From assembly GCA_021769555.1 (NCBI GenBank), contig JAETSR010000018.1, positions 1-37,728 of the forward strand: a stretch of DNA of 37,728 nucleotides. The letters are read 5' to 3'. Position numbers and translations under genes: made by a program. Source of the stretch: Clostridiaceae bacterium. Lineage in GTDB: Bacteria > Bacillota > Clostridia > Oscillospirales > Acutalibacteraceae. The notes beneath the pieces were generated by a model. The model made no database searches and had not been told where the DNA came from. It saw only the letters and a list, made by a program, of their open reading frames with translations. Within the stretch, counting starts at the first letter, position 1. Every line of letters starts with the position of its first letter. Below, piece after piece: positions 22,735 through 30,525 of the stretch.

Positions 22735-24113
22735 GCGTCAGCCACCTCCTGGGAGGGCGGGGGCTGCTGGGCCTGTTCCGGGGCCTGGGCCTGCTGCAGG
22801 GCATGGGCCAGGGCGTCATACCCGCCAAAGTCCCCCATGTCCGCTTTCTTTTCCTCCTCCAGCTTCTGCAGCTCATCCTGCACATTTTCAACCGTGGGCA
22901 GCAGCTGCAGCCGGGACTCCCGGCTCAGTTCCCCGGACAGGGTGGTGACAATCTGGGCGCTCTCCAAAAGGTTCTGGGGCCTGTTGCGCCTAAACTGGAT
23001 ATCAATATCCCGGTAGTCATAGTGGCCGCCCTGGATGTTCAGCATGGTGGTGATAAGCTCAATGCGCCGCTGCAGCGCCCGCTTGAATTTCCGCTCCTTG
23101 ATGGCGCAGACCTGCTCCAGGCCCCACAGCTTATAGGACACGGCCACGCCGGACAGGTTCCCGCCAAAGTTCTCATCGTTCAGGTTGGGGACGTTGGAAA
23201 AAAGGTGCATATCATCCCGCAGCCGCTTTTTGTAGTTTTCCAGCGGGGCGTCGGCCACTTCCTTAATAAGCCACTGGATGTCCCCGCCGTCCTCCAGCAG
23301 GATGGCCCCGGCCTCTTTCATGTCCCGGATGTCCTGGGGCTTTACATCCCCCATTTTCAGCACCTTAAGGATGGCCTCATCGTTATACTGGAAAAAATTG
23401 GCGGTATTGCTCTGCGCCCGGTTGTAGGCGTCCACTAGCGTAATAACGCCCTCAAAGTCCCCCAGCCGTTCCTCATTGTTGATATATTCCACAAAGGGCA
23501 CGTCCTGCCAGTAGTGCTCCACAATATCCATAAGCTCCAGGGGGCCGCCGTTGTAGCTTACAAAATACCAGCACTCGGTGGAAGTCCAAAACTCCACTTT
23601 TTTGATGGGGTTGCCGCGCCTGTCCCTGGAATAGATAAAGCGCAGCGCCGCCATGGGGGTGGTGTAACCGGTCTCATAGAACATGATGCAGTTGCCGGGG
23701 GCCACCTTTACAAAGCGGATCATGGCGTCCTCATCCATGTAAAGCATCTCAAAGCAGCTACCGTCTATGCTGGCGGTTTTCGCCAGCTCCGTGTTTTCGT
23801 CCTGCTCATCGTTATAGTCAAAAATATCCTGCAGGGCCTGGAGGAAAGCATCATCCTGGCTGGAATAGGCCACAGGCTTGCCCAGGAAGTACCCCACAGC
23901 TGTGTCCGTGATATACCGGGGCATATTGTTTACCAGCCGGTTATTGGGCACGGCCTTGTCCTTTTTGGTATACCGCAGGATATCATGATCCCCCACATAG
24001 TACCCCTCCAGGCGCTGGTACTTGATACTGCCCTCGTTTTCCTCTATGATTTTCTTGATATCTGCCTCGGTAAGCCCCTCCAGGGCCGAACGCTCCATGT
24101 ACAGTACAGGCAA
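22731..24113 (-). CDS. Portal protein (SPP1 gp6 family)
   Basis: Typical gp6-family segments are present: YYVGDHDILRYTKKDKAVPN, NNMPRYITDTAVGYFLGKPV, then LVDAYNRAQSNTANFFQY and NLSGVAVSYKLWGLEQVCAI. The C-terminus is Gln/Pro-rich. The TTG at 24113 has AAGGGGG eight bases upstream (460 residues). ATG 24098 and GTG 24122 are alternatives. It forms the dodecameric DNA channel of the head vertex. Mu itself uses a different portal family (gp29/DUF935), so the head module was exchanged. Confidence 0.94.
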   Translation of the reverse strand: MPVLYMERSALEGLTEADIKKIIEENEGSIKYQRLEGYYVGDHDILRYTKKDKAVPNNRLVNNMPRYITDTAVGYFLGKPVAYSSQDDAFLQALQDIFDYNDEQDENTELAKTASIDGSCFEMLYMDEDAMIRFVKVAPGNCIMFYETGYTTPMAALRFIYSRDRRGNPIKKVEFWTSTECWYFVSYNGGPLELMDIVEHYWQDVPFVEYINNEERLGDFEGVITLVDAYNRAQSNTANFFQYNDEAILKVLKMGDVKPQDIRDMKEAGAILLEDGGDIQWLIKEVADAPLENYKKRLRDDMHLFSNVPNLNDENFGGNLSGVAVSYKLWGLEQVCAIKERKFKRALQRRIELITTMLNIQGGHYDYRDIDIQFRRNRPQNLLESAQIVTTLSGELSRESRLQLLPTVENVQDELQKLEEEKKADMGDFGGYDALAHALQQAQAPEQAQQPPPSQEVADA

Positions 24114-24114
24114 A

Positions 24115-24378
24115 TTATGCACCCCCTTGGAACAGCATGGGCGGGAAATGGCTTTCCTCCAGCTGCTTCTTAAGCTTTTCAAGGTCAATGGTAATAGTAG
24201 TATTTGCGTCAATCTTGACAGAGCGGTAATCATGGGGCTGCAGCAGCGGCTGGGTCAAAGGCTGGGCAAGGGGCGCTGCCGCAGGTTTCAAAACCCCCTC
24301 GCCCATCAGCAGCTTATGGCTGCAGGTCTCCCGGTAGGGGCAGGCCCTGCACCCGCTGTAAAGCTTTGTGTATCCCAT
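24115..24378 (-). CDS. Small cysteine-containing protein before the portal
   Basis: The 87-residue protein has an N-terminal cysteine cluster (SGCRACPYRETCSHK), a Pro/Gln-rich middle and a C-terminal helix (TITIDLEKLKKQLEESHF). The cluster could bind a metal. It is coded between the terminase and portal genes with minimal gaps. No family is recognised. Confidence 0.72.
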   Translation of the reverse strand: MGYTKLYSGCRACPYRETCSHKLLMGEGVLKPAAAPLAQPLTQPLLQPHDYRSVKIDANTTITIDLEKLKKQLEESHFPPMLFQGGA

Positions 24379-24388
24379 GCAATACCTC

Positions 24389-26143
24389 CTATAATCCTAA
24401 ATCCGCACGGTCGATAATGCGGAAACGCCTTGACTTTTTGGCTATGGTACGGGCACCCTCCAGGGCGTCCGGGCCGTCATCGTGGGCCGCCATGGGGAAT
24501 TGCGTCAGCTGCTCCAGGAGCCTCTTATGGCGGCGGTTAAACTTAATATACTTGTTTTTTACATCCGGCTGCAGGGTCTGGATACGCAGCACCTTGTCGC
24601 TGGACTGCTGCACCTCCTCGATAGGCAGGTACAGCCCCGCCCTGGCGCTGGCCTTTGCCAGCTCCTCCTTGAGAAACCACTGGAATTGGTTCACCTCGGC
24701 CCCAAACTTCTTATACCCCCGGCCATAGGTGGCCCGCAGCCAGCGCTCCTTGTCCAGCACGTCCATGATAATGCGGTCTGGATGTCTGCGCTCGATATCG
24801 GCGTCCATTATGAACATATAGCCGCTGGCCTTGTGCTTGGCTATGGTCAGGATAGCGGAAAAGTCGCTTTTCTTGTTTTTGCCCAGGGAGGGGTCTACAA
24901 AGCCAAAGAATTGATAGGCCCGGTCACGGAAATCTATCTCGGCCTCGTTGTAGTAGTCCAGCCATTCCTCCATAAACAGGCAGTCATCCGGGTTGATAGG
25001 CTCGTTCTGCATTTCACTGTTGAAAGCGCTTTCGCCCTCAGATACCCGCATAACCATAAGGTCATAATAGGAAAGCTTTTCCTCCCATAGCACCTTTGTG
25101 CCCGCCAGCATAGCGGCCTGGTGCATATGGAAGAAAGCCAGGGCGTCCTGTTCCCGGCCATCGTTTGAAAGGTCTGTATAAATCTCCGTCCACTGCTGCC
25201 AGAGGGTGTCCGCCTCTGAAAAGGAAATGACCGCCTTATACTTGATAGCCCTATAGGCCGGGTTCTTCAAGGTGTTGGCAAGCAGGCTGTCATAGTGCAG
25301 CAGAGTGCCGATATAGATAATGTCCGTGTAATCGTCCCCGGCCTTGGATACGGCTTTCTTAAACCAGTTGTCAAGCTTGGCCCTTTGGTCTGGGGTACGG
25401 ACATTTTCATCATTCTCCACATCGTCCAGGATGATAAGGTCGGGCCGCCAGTTTCGGTGCTTGCGCCCACGGATTTTCTTGCCGCTGCCGATGGCCTCCA
25501 GCTTGATGTTGCTTTTGGTCATCAGCACATTGTTGCGCCACACCTTACCGGGCAGAAAGCCAAAGTCCTCTATAATAGCGGCGTTTTCTTCAAACTCCAC
25601 CCGGATATTGTCCAGAAACCCCTCGGCCTGTTCGCTGCTGTCCGATATAATAATGGGGTAATGTTTATACTGGTACAGGACGGCGTGCATGGTGCCCTTA
25701 AAGGTCAGGTTGGTGCTTTTGGCGTGGCCACGGGGCGCGGCCACCACCCGGCGCACACCCGGCAGGCGGCTGATCGCTTTGGCGTCAGCCGGGGCCAGGG
25801 GGGAGCGGCCTTTCAGCACACCCTGCTGCCAGATACCGTCCAGCTCCCGGTGGAAGTCCGGGGAGGGGCGGCTGAAATAGTGGGGGAAGTAGGCCCGCCC
25901 GAAAAATTCCATGTCAATGGCCGCCAGCCGTTTGCGCAGGCCGCCGCCCCCGGTAAGGGGCAGGCCCGCGATATAATCCTTTTTCAGCTGCTCCCGTTCC
26001 GGGGAATGATCCCTCTCCAGGAAATCCTTTAAGAGCGCCCGCAGGGCGTTTAAGTCCGTGCCCTCGGCCTCGTTTTTTTTAGCCTCGGCCTCGGCCATGG
26101 CCCCCGTAAGGGCCTCTATGCTCTGCTTTTTCCGCTGCTTCAA
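24389..26143 (-). CDS. Terminase large subunit
   Basis: The 584-residue protein starts at TTG 26143 with GGAGG eight bases upstream. ATPase motifs are APRGHAKST (136-144, Walker A) and LIILDD (236-241, Walker B). The nuclease domain has FGFVDPSLG with Asp416 and the late HDDGPDALEG. The N-terminal 80 residues are an extra charged helical region. This is the motor that packages DNA. In a Mu-like phage it should cut beyond the phage ends and package flanking host DNA by headful. Confidence 0.95.
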   Translation of the reverse strand: MKQRKKQSIEALTGAMAEAEAKKNEAEGTDLNALRALLKDFLERDHSPEREQLKKDYIAGLPLTGGGGLRKRLAAIDMEFFGRAYFPHYFSRPSPDFHRELDGIWQQGVLKGRSPLAPADAKAISRLPGVRRVVAAPRGHAKSTNLTFKGTMHAVLYQYKHYPIIISDSSEQAEGFLDNIRVEFEENAAIIEDFGFLPGKVWRNNVLMTKSNIKLEAIGSGKKIRGRKHRNWRPDLIILDDVENDENVRTPDQRAKLDNWFKKAVSKAGDDYTDIIYIGTLLHYDSLLANTLKNPAYRAIKYKAVISFSEADTLWQQWTEIYTDLSNDGREQDALAFFHMHQAAMLAGTKVLWEEKLSYYDLMVMRVSEGESAFNSEMQNEPINPDDCLFMEEWLDYYNEAEIDFRDRAYQFFGFVDPSLGKNKKSDFSAILTIAKHKASGYMFIMDADIERRHPDRIIMDVLDKERWLRATYGRGYKKFGAEVNQFQWFLKEELAKASARAGLYLPIEEVQQSSDKVLRIQTLQPDVKNKYIKFNRRHKRLLEQLTQFPMAAHDDGPDALEGARTIAKKSRRFRIIDRADLGL

Positions 26144-26442
26144 ACAGCCCGCCTCCTTCCCTTTGCTGATACGGGGCCAGAAATGCCCCTATTTGCCCCC
26201 TTGCCTTTTGGTGGTAACTTTTCCCGCCCTCTTGGCTGGGGCGCGATTTGAACGGCCTTAAACGGTTCTTAAACGCATACAAACAAAACAAAAGAGGCCG
26301 GGGCCGCAAAATCCCGCCCCGGATGGGTGTGCTTCGCCATCCGGGGCCTGTTTTGGCCCGGTCTCTATGCGTCTATGTCCGCCGATCCGCGCCGGGGGGA
26401 CGCATCAACCGCCCGGCCTTTTTCGGTTTCCTGTTTCAGTCT
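26144..26442 (-). promoter_or_regulatory. Leader region between nusG-like and terminase genes with strong hairpin
   Basis: No gene is visible in these 299 bases. A perfect 11-bp stem (GCCCCGGATGG / CCATCCGGGGC, 26316-26347, 10-base loop) lies in the middle, followed on the minus strand by GGGATTTTGCGGCCCC and T-rich runs. It may be a terminator or an RNA target of the NusG-like protein coded just upstream. Confidence 0.55.
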
Positions 26443-26940
26443 TTAAGAATCGTTTACAAGCTCCACCGAAAGCTGTACTGTTTTCGGCTCCCCGCAGATG
26501 GTCAGCTCCACCTTGGCCCTGCGGGCGTGGCTGTCATACTGGATCGCGCGGCTGGCAAAGTTCCCCAGCACCCCGCCCACGATTTTGAGGGAGCCGTCCG
26601 GCTGCCTGCGCACCCTGGTGGGTTCCAGGGGCCTGCCGCCCCCGGAAAGCACCTTGATCCACTCGGCCTCCAGGTAGGTGAGCCGGGAGGGGGAAAGGCC
26701 GCTTGTGCCCAGGAACCGCTGCACATGGGGCACGGCCCGCACCTTATAATAGTTGTCGGCGTTGTAGTCCAGGCTTACAAACACATAGCCCGGAAAGAGG
26801 GTATACTCTTTGTGTGTCCAAGCCCCGCCCTTACGGACAGCCCGGTTTTCCCTGGGCACCAGGGCAATCATGCCCATGCCCCGCAGCGCCTGCTGCACGT
26901 CCTGCTCCTGCCCGGTATCCACCTGCAGCACATACCACAT
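26443..26940 (-). CDS. Phage NusG-like transcription elongation factor (NGN + KOW)
   Basis: The 165-residue protein starts MWYVLQVDTGQEQDVQQALR and continues with KEYTLFPGYVFVSL and the conserved AVPHVQRFLG, the NGN domain that binds the RNA polymerase clamp. The C-terminal about 45 residues (KIVGGVLGNFASRAIQYD) are KOW-like. Cellular NusG is about 175-180 residues. It lies between the small and large terminase genes, upstream of the whole late operon, so a role as a processive antiterminator for late genes (as for the NusG paralogues LoaP and RfaH) is plausible but inferred. Confidence 0.92.
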   Translation of the reverse strand: MWYVLQVDTGQEQDVQQALRGMGMIALVPRENRAVRKGGAWTHKEYTLFPGYVFVSLDYNADNYYKVRAVPHVQRFLGTSGLSPSRLTYLEAEWIKVLSGGGRPLEPTRVRRQPDGSLKIVGGVLGNFASRAIQYDSHARRAKVELTICGEPKTVQLSVELVNDS

Positions 26941-26944
26941 ACCC

Positions 26945-27508
26945 TCACCCCTTTTCTAAACCGTCCCGCTTTTTTGCGTTCAAAAATTCGCTTACCTGCC
27001 TGTAAAGCTCCGGCTGCTCCCTGGCCATGGCCTCGAATACCAAAGCCCGCACAGCCTCCAGCCCCGCCTCGGTGGCGTCCTGGTTCTGCATTTCCACCCG
27101 TTTCTTGTAGGCGGCGGCCCGCACCAGGGCATTGGCCTCCCGGAGCATCTTGTCAATGCTTACCCCCTGCCAATCCTCCTCGCTGGCCCCGGCCAGGGCG
27201 TTCAGCAGGTTCTGGCTGGTGAGCCGGATAATGGCCTCGGTGGTGTCCAGGTCAGGGTAACGGTCTAACTCATCCATCATGCGCCGGAAATTCTCCTGGG
27301 CCACCGCCAGCATCTGTACATTGGCCTGGTATGCCTGGGCGTACCGGCATACGCTTGCCACCGATATGCCCACGCCGTTCTGGCCTAAAAAGTCCACGAT
27401 CTCCCCATAGGTGGCATTGGACAAAAGCATCTGCTCTACCGCTTCCCGCAGCGCGGGGTCTAACCCGTCTATTTTGCTGTGCTTTCGGTTGCCCGCTTTT
27501 TTGCCCAT
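26945..27508 (-). CDS. Terminase small subunit, Mu gp27-like (DUF3486)
   Basis: The 187-residue protein begins MGKKAGNRKHSKIDGLDPAL. The HTH region ATYGEIVDFLGQNGVGISVA is followed by the long helical part expected of DUF3486 (Mu gp27). Mu gp27 is the likely DNA-recognition subunit of the packaging motor. Gene order gp25-gp26-gp27 is kept as in Mu, but a nusG-like gene is inserted before the large subunit. Confidence 0.9.
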   Translation of the reverse strand: MGKKAGNRKHSKIDGLDPALREAVEQMLLSNATYGEIVDFLGQNGVGISVASVCRYAQAYQANVQMLAVAQENFRRMMDELDRYPDLDTTEAIIRLTSQNLLNALAGASEEDWQGVSIDKMLREANALVRAAAYKKRVEMQNQDATEAGLEAVRALVFEAMAREQPELYRQVSEFLNAKKRDGLEKG

Positions 27509-27525
27509 GCTTACACCCCTATGTC

Positions 27526-27855
27526 TTATACCTCGATCATGTTGTCCTCTATGCCGCCAGCCAGCAGCCGGATGCCCTTACCCGTGAGTTTAGCCTCCAA
27601 GGTCTGGTACGCCTTATCCGCAAGGGAGGCGTCGTGCTTGGAAGATACCTCCCGCAGGTGTATGTACCCCTCCAAAGCGAGGAAATTTACAGAGTCCAGA
27701 AATTCATCCTCGGTCACACCGTCTTCTTCCAGCACATTCTGGATGCCGGACAGCTTATTGTACTGGTGCCGCAGGATATTGATGGTACGCAGCACCCTGC
27801 CATTATTGCTTACAAAGTTGCCTGCCCGCAGGCGCTGCCTGTCAATGCCGCTCAT
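27526..27855 (-). CDS. Mu gp26-like winged-helix protein
   Basis: The 109-residue protein includes TINILRHQYNKLSGIQNVLE, DEFLDSVNFLALEGYIHLRE and AKLTGKGIRLLAGGIEDNMI, a winged-helix pattern like that of Mu gp26. It overlaps the preceding gene by four bases. Mu gp26 has no established function; the location next to terminase genes suggests packaging or a regulatory role. Confidence 0.82.
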   Translation of the reverse strand: MSGIDRQRLRAGNFVSNNGRVLRTINILRHQYNKLSGIQNVLEEDGVTEDEFLDSVNFLALEGYIHLREVSSKHDASLADKAYQTLEAKLTGKGIRLLAGGIEDNMIEV

Positions 27856-28238
27856 GTCGCTTTCCCTCCCTGTTTCATTTCATGATCCAGGATCATGTCT
27901 ATTTTTCTATCCACCTTGGAAAATTCCCGGATAAAATCATCTTTTGTCAAATATGTCTGCATGATGGTTTTTATATCCGCCCTTAACTCATCATAGGATT
28001 TATCATGTACGCTGCGCGGGGTGTAGTCCCTTTCGATACGTTCAATGTCACTGGCCAGCTTGTCCTTGTCCTTTTCGTAAGGCTCTTTTTTTACCGTGCT
28101 TTCGTCAAGCCTTTTGACGGACTCGTCCAGCCGGTCTACACGCCCGAAAAGAGAACGCTTTAACAGATATATCAAGGCCCCGGTAGCAAACCCCAAAAGC
28201 AGCACCACCAGCCACCATGTCCCATTATCAAACGTCAC
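27852..28238 (-). CDS. Mu gp25-like membrane protein (DUF2730)
   Basis: The start is set at GTG 28238 after GGGGGTG (128 residues), because the upstream ATG lies inside a terminator-like hairpin. One N-terminal membrane helix (WLVVLLLGFATGALIYLLK) is followed by a charged coiled coil with two short repeats (DRLDESVKRLDEST). This is the DUF2730/Mu gp25 layout. It may be a lysis or membrane accessory protein. Confidence 0.82.
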   Translation of the reverse strand: MTFDNGTWWLVVLLLGFATGALIYLLKRSLFGRVDRLDESVKRLDESTVKKEPYEKDKDKLASDIERIERDYTPRSVHDKSYDELRADIKTIMQTYLTKDDFIREFSKVDRKIDMILDHEMKQGGKAT

Positions 28239-28262
28239 ACGAACACCCCCGAAAAAAGAAAA

Positions 28263-28312
28263 GGTATGATTGATTTGCCTCAATCATACCCTTAAACCAC
28301 GCAAGCGGTCAA
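28263..28312 (-). promoter_or_regulatory. Candidate middle/late promoter with inverted repeat, or terminator
   Basis: On the minus strand TTGACC (28307-28312) and TATGAT (28283-28288) are separated by 18 bases. An 11-bp perfect inverted repeat (GGTATGATTGA / TCAATCATACC, 28263-28290) covers the -10 and is followed by TTTTCTTTTTT. So it could be a regulated promoter for the genes after Mor, a terminator of the early transcript, or both. Confidence 0.6.
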
Positions 28313-28335
28313 ATAAAGCGTTTTAGTATTTGATT

Positions 28336-28647
28336 TTACTGGAAAGTAAGCTGGCCATCCAGGGGCCGGGCGCGTACTTCCCGCACCTTATCTGATACAA
28401 TACTCCTTATTGTGACTTCTGTCAATCCGTATTTTTGCGCCAGGGGCCGGAAGTTGTACCCGTCAAACTCGGCCCGGATTCTGCTGTCCCGGTCGGCCCG
28501 CTCGAATTGGTCAGGCTTGGGGATATAGATGCTCATGCCCCCATAGGCCGCCACCAGCTTTTTGTAATTGTCCAGGCCCACCGTCTCGGCCACCTGCTGC
28601 TGGTTTTCGTCCAGATCGCCCATTGTGATTTTATCCAGTACGCTCAT
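28336..28647 (-). CDS. mor: Mor-type transcription activator
   Basis: The 103-residue protein has the Mor/C pattern: VAETVGLDNYKKLVAAYGG, then MSIYIPKP and the C-terminal HTH RPLAQKYGLTEVTIRSIVSD. In Mu, Mor is made late in the early phase and turns on the middle promoter as a dimer. It is the last early gene here and is directly followed by the candidate promoter at 28263-28312, the arrangement expected from Mu. Start overlaps the GemA stop as ATGA. No separate C-type late activator was found in the window. Confidence 0.93.
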   Translation of the reverse strand: MSVLDKITMGDLDENQQQVAETVGLDNYKKLVAAYGGMSIYIPKPDQFERADRDSRIRAEFDGYNFRPLAQKYGLTEVTIRSIVSDKVREVRARPLDGQLTFQ

Positions 28648-29135
28648 GCACCCTCACCTCCCGGCGGGCCTTTCCCCGCATTTGCCACATACTTTTTCAG
28701 TATCTCAATGAGCCGGTTGCAGGTCTGGAAGTCTATCCAGGCAAAAGACTCTTTTGGCAGGGCGTCTATATGCAGCTCCTTTTTGAGGATTCCGCACAGG
28801 CGCTGCCCTAAAGTGGCCCTGCTGGGCGATGTGTCCGCTTTTTGCAGCTCATAGAGTAATGCCCACACCTTGCGCTGCTGGGCCGCCGTGGCCCCGCCAG
28901 GGCGCTCTGTGTGCGTCTTAGGCTTACGGCGCGGGGGAGGGGTGCCCTGGCGCTGCTGCAGGTCGTTAATAACCGCCTGGGCCTCGGCGCTGGTGAGCGC
29001 CCTTACAGAGCCTTTCCCGGTAATGGCAGCCACCAGGGAGTGCAGGGCGTCCTCCTCGTTGTCCCGCTCCACAATGCCCAGCGCATTGCCTATGGCGTAT
29101 ATCTTCCTGATCTGCTGCCCGTTGATGGCTGCCAT
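28644..29135 (-). CDS. gemA: GemA-like regulator (DUF1018, Mu gp16 type)
   Basis: The 163-residue protein starts MAAINGQQIRKIYAIGNALG. The DUF1018 family layout follows: IDALPKESFAWIDFQTCNRL and LIEILKKYVAN near the end, with a charged Pro-rich linker (TPPPRRKPKTHTERP). Mu GemA modulates host gene expression and gyrase-related functions. Directly before mor, as in Mu. Confidence 0.9.
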   Translation of the reverse strand: MAAINGQQIRKIYAIGNALGIVERDNEEDALHSLVAAITGKGSVRALTSAEAQAVINDLQQRQGTPPPRRKPKTHTERPGGATAAQQRKVWALLYELQKADTSPSRATLGQRLCGILKKELHIDALPKESFAWIDFQTCNRLIEILKKYVANAGKGPPGGEGA

Positions 29136-29154
29136 AGCTTCCTCCTTTCCCCGC

Positions 29155-29811
29155 CTATGCTGGCGGCTGTTCGGCCTCCACGCCCACCTTAATGCTTTCC
29201 TCCACGATAACGGCGGCCCGGATAATGTCCACGGCCTCCTGGGTGCTGCCCTGCCAGCCTGCGGCCCGCAGCACCTGGGTGAGCCATTCCCAATTTACCA
29301 CCTCGGCGGCAAGGTAGGCCCAATCGCTGGCCTCCTGTTCCGGCAGGCCGCCCACTTTTATGAGCGTGGCCTTGTCCCGGTTGTAAGTACCCTTGAGCCG
29401 TTTCTGCAGGGTGGCCTGCACCTTGGGGTCGCTGCTGATTTTCTGGATCAGGCTGTCTAAAGTCCCCTCGGTGTAATTCCCCTGGGCCACCATCCCCAGC
29501 AGCTTTTTACAGGGGGCGGTCATGGTGTCGGTGGTTTCCGTCTTGATAAAGTCCCCGGCCACCTTGCCCAGCACCTCCTTGACCATGGTAAGGGATACCG
29601 GCTTGACCGTGGCGGCGTTTGTCACCGTCACCCGGCTGTTTTGGCTGCCCCAATAGGAGGCGGTCAGCAGCTTGGTGTCCTTAAGGTCATCGGCGGCCAG
29701 GGTCTCAAAGTATCCCTTGAGCCAGTCCATGCGCTCCTTTATACGGCTGGATTCAAGGGTCAGGGCAGCGTATTCGTCCACATAAGCCTTGACCTGTTCC
29801 TGGTTAATCAT
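29155..29811 (-). CDS. Unknown early protein, possibly Gam-like
   Basis: The start is ATG 29811 with GGGAGG upstream (218 residues). The N-terminus is coiled-coil (YVDEYAALTLESSRIKERMD), followed by a strand region LLTASYWGSQNSRVTVTNAA and LTMVKEVLGKVAGDFIKTE. This order (coiled coil, then strands, then a helix ending LG) recalls the Mu Gam end-binding protein, but conserved residues are too few to assign it. The position among early genes agrees with Gam. Confidence 0.75.
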   Translation of the reverse strand: MINQEQVKAYVDEYAALTLESSRIKERMDWLKGYFETLAADDLKDTKLLTASYWGSQNSRVTVTNAATVKPVSLTMVKEVLGKVAGDFIKTETTDTMTAPCKKLLGMVAQGNYTEGTLDSLIQKISSDPKVQATLQKRLKGTYNRDKATLIKVGGLPEQEASDWAYLAAEVVNWEWLTQVLRAAGWQGSTQEAVDIIRAAVIVEESIKVGVEAEQPPA

Positions 29812-30052
29812 CCCCGGCCACCTCCCGCAGGCCCTGGCGGCACTCCCGGCAGATATCAAAGCCCCTAAACTTTATAACACCCTGGGTGCCGCCGCAGATA
29901 TTGCAGGTCGGCAGGTGCTTCTGCAGCAGCAGGCCCCCGTCCTCTGTCGTGGTGATATCCAGCGCCGCGCCCCCCTGCAGGCCCAGCTGGTGCCGCAGCT
30001 GCTGGGGGATGGTCAGGGTGCCTTTTTTGCCCAGCTTCTTTTGTGCGTCCAT
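29804..30052 (-). CDS. AbrB/SpoVT-like domain fused to a zinc ribbon
   Basis: The start is ATG 30052, seven bases after GGAGG (82 residues). Residues 1-45 form a swapped-hairpin AbrB domain (KKGTLTIPQQLRHQLGLQGG, LDITTTEDGGLLLQKHL). Residues 48-75 carry two CxxC pairs (CNICGGTQGV, DICRECRQG). AbrB domains bind DNA as dimers, often as antitoxins or transition regulators. The fusion suggests a DNA- or RNA-binding regulator. No toxin gene is next to it. Confidence 0.85.
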   Translation of the reverse strand: MDAQKKLGKKGTLTIPQQLRHQLGLQGGAALDITTTEDGGLLLQKHLPTCNICGGTQGVIKFRGFDICRECRQGLREVAGDD

Positions 30053-30078
30053 CCGCATACCTCCTTTGTGTTTTCCTC

Positions 30079-30148
30079 ACTCTGCGTCTATCCGGGCTTG
30101 TGACCGTTGCCCCAAAGGGCAGCCGCATTAAGGCGGGGCCGAGGCCCC
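30079..30148 (-). repeat. Structured intergenic repeat, copy 1
   Basis: About 70 bp that matches 31513-31583 at roughly 60 of 70 positions. It holds two hairpins: GGGGCC-N2-GGCCCC (30135-30148) and TGCCC-N4-GGGCA (30108-30121). It lies in the gap before the AbrB-like gene. The changed loop bases with kept stems suggest an RNA element. A short in-frame ATG lies inside but has no ribosome site. Confidence 0.6.
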
Positions 30149-30525
30149 TATAGCTTCAAAACAGGCGTTATAACCTCCTCGGACAATTCCCCCAGGGTGT
30201 AGGTGTCCCGGCCCTCGGCCTTGAGCCGTTGGGAAAACTTGTCCATTTCCACCGCTAACTTTAGCAGCTTAAGCACCCCCACCTCCTCCGGGGTGACCTC
30301 CAGCATATCCGGCCCCACCATGCAGCCGATGGCCTTAAGGAGGAAAAACTCCCGCCGGATGGGTTCCATGGCCTCATATTCCGCCCATACCTCTTTGGCA
30401 AACTTTTTGCGGTTCAGCCGGGGCTTGTCAGGCGGGAGTATCCCTTTCGCCTGCAGCTCCTTTTTGACCTGCGCCCTTTCAGCCTTTTGGCGCTGGGTCA
30501 TGCGTTTTTGTTTTTTGGGTGCCAT
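30148..30525 (-). CDS. Unknown early protein
   Basis: The 125-residue protein has a strongly basic N-terminus (MAPKKQKRMTQRQKAERAQV) and a helical remainder (KFAKEVWAEYEAMEPIRREF, LKLLKLAVEMDKFSQRLK). AAAGGAG lies before the ATG. It overlaps the zinc-ribbon gene by 28 bp. The charge pattern suggests nucleic acid binding, but no family is recognised. Confidence 0.75.
   Translation of the reverse strand: MAPKKQKRMTQRQKAERAQVKKELQAKGILPPDKPRLNRKKFAKEVWAEYEAMEPIRREFFLLKAIGCMVGPDMLEVTPEEVGVLKLLKLAVEMDKFSQRLKAEGRDTYTLGELSEEVITPVLKL

Noticed and set aside
29155-29811. Firm call as Mu Gam
   Set aside because: Only the broad order of coiled coil and strands fits; the conserved residues of Gam cannot be seen, so it is kept as unknown.
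30084-30128. Mini-ORF (MRLPFGATVTSP...) within the structured repeats
   Set aside because: It is present in both copies but has no ribosome site. The hairpins explain the conservation equally well, so it is not called as a gene.
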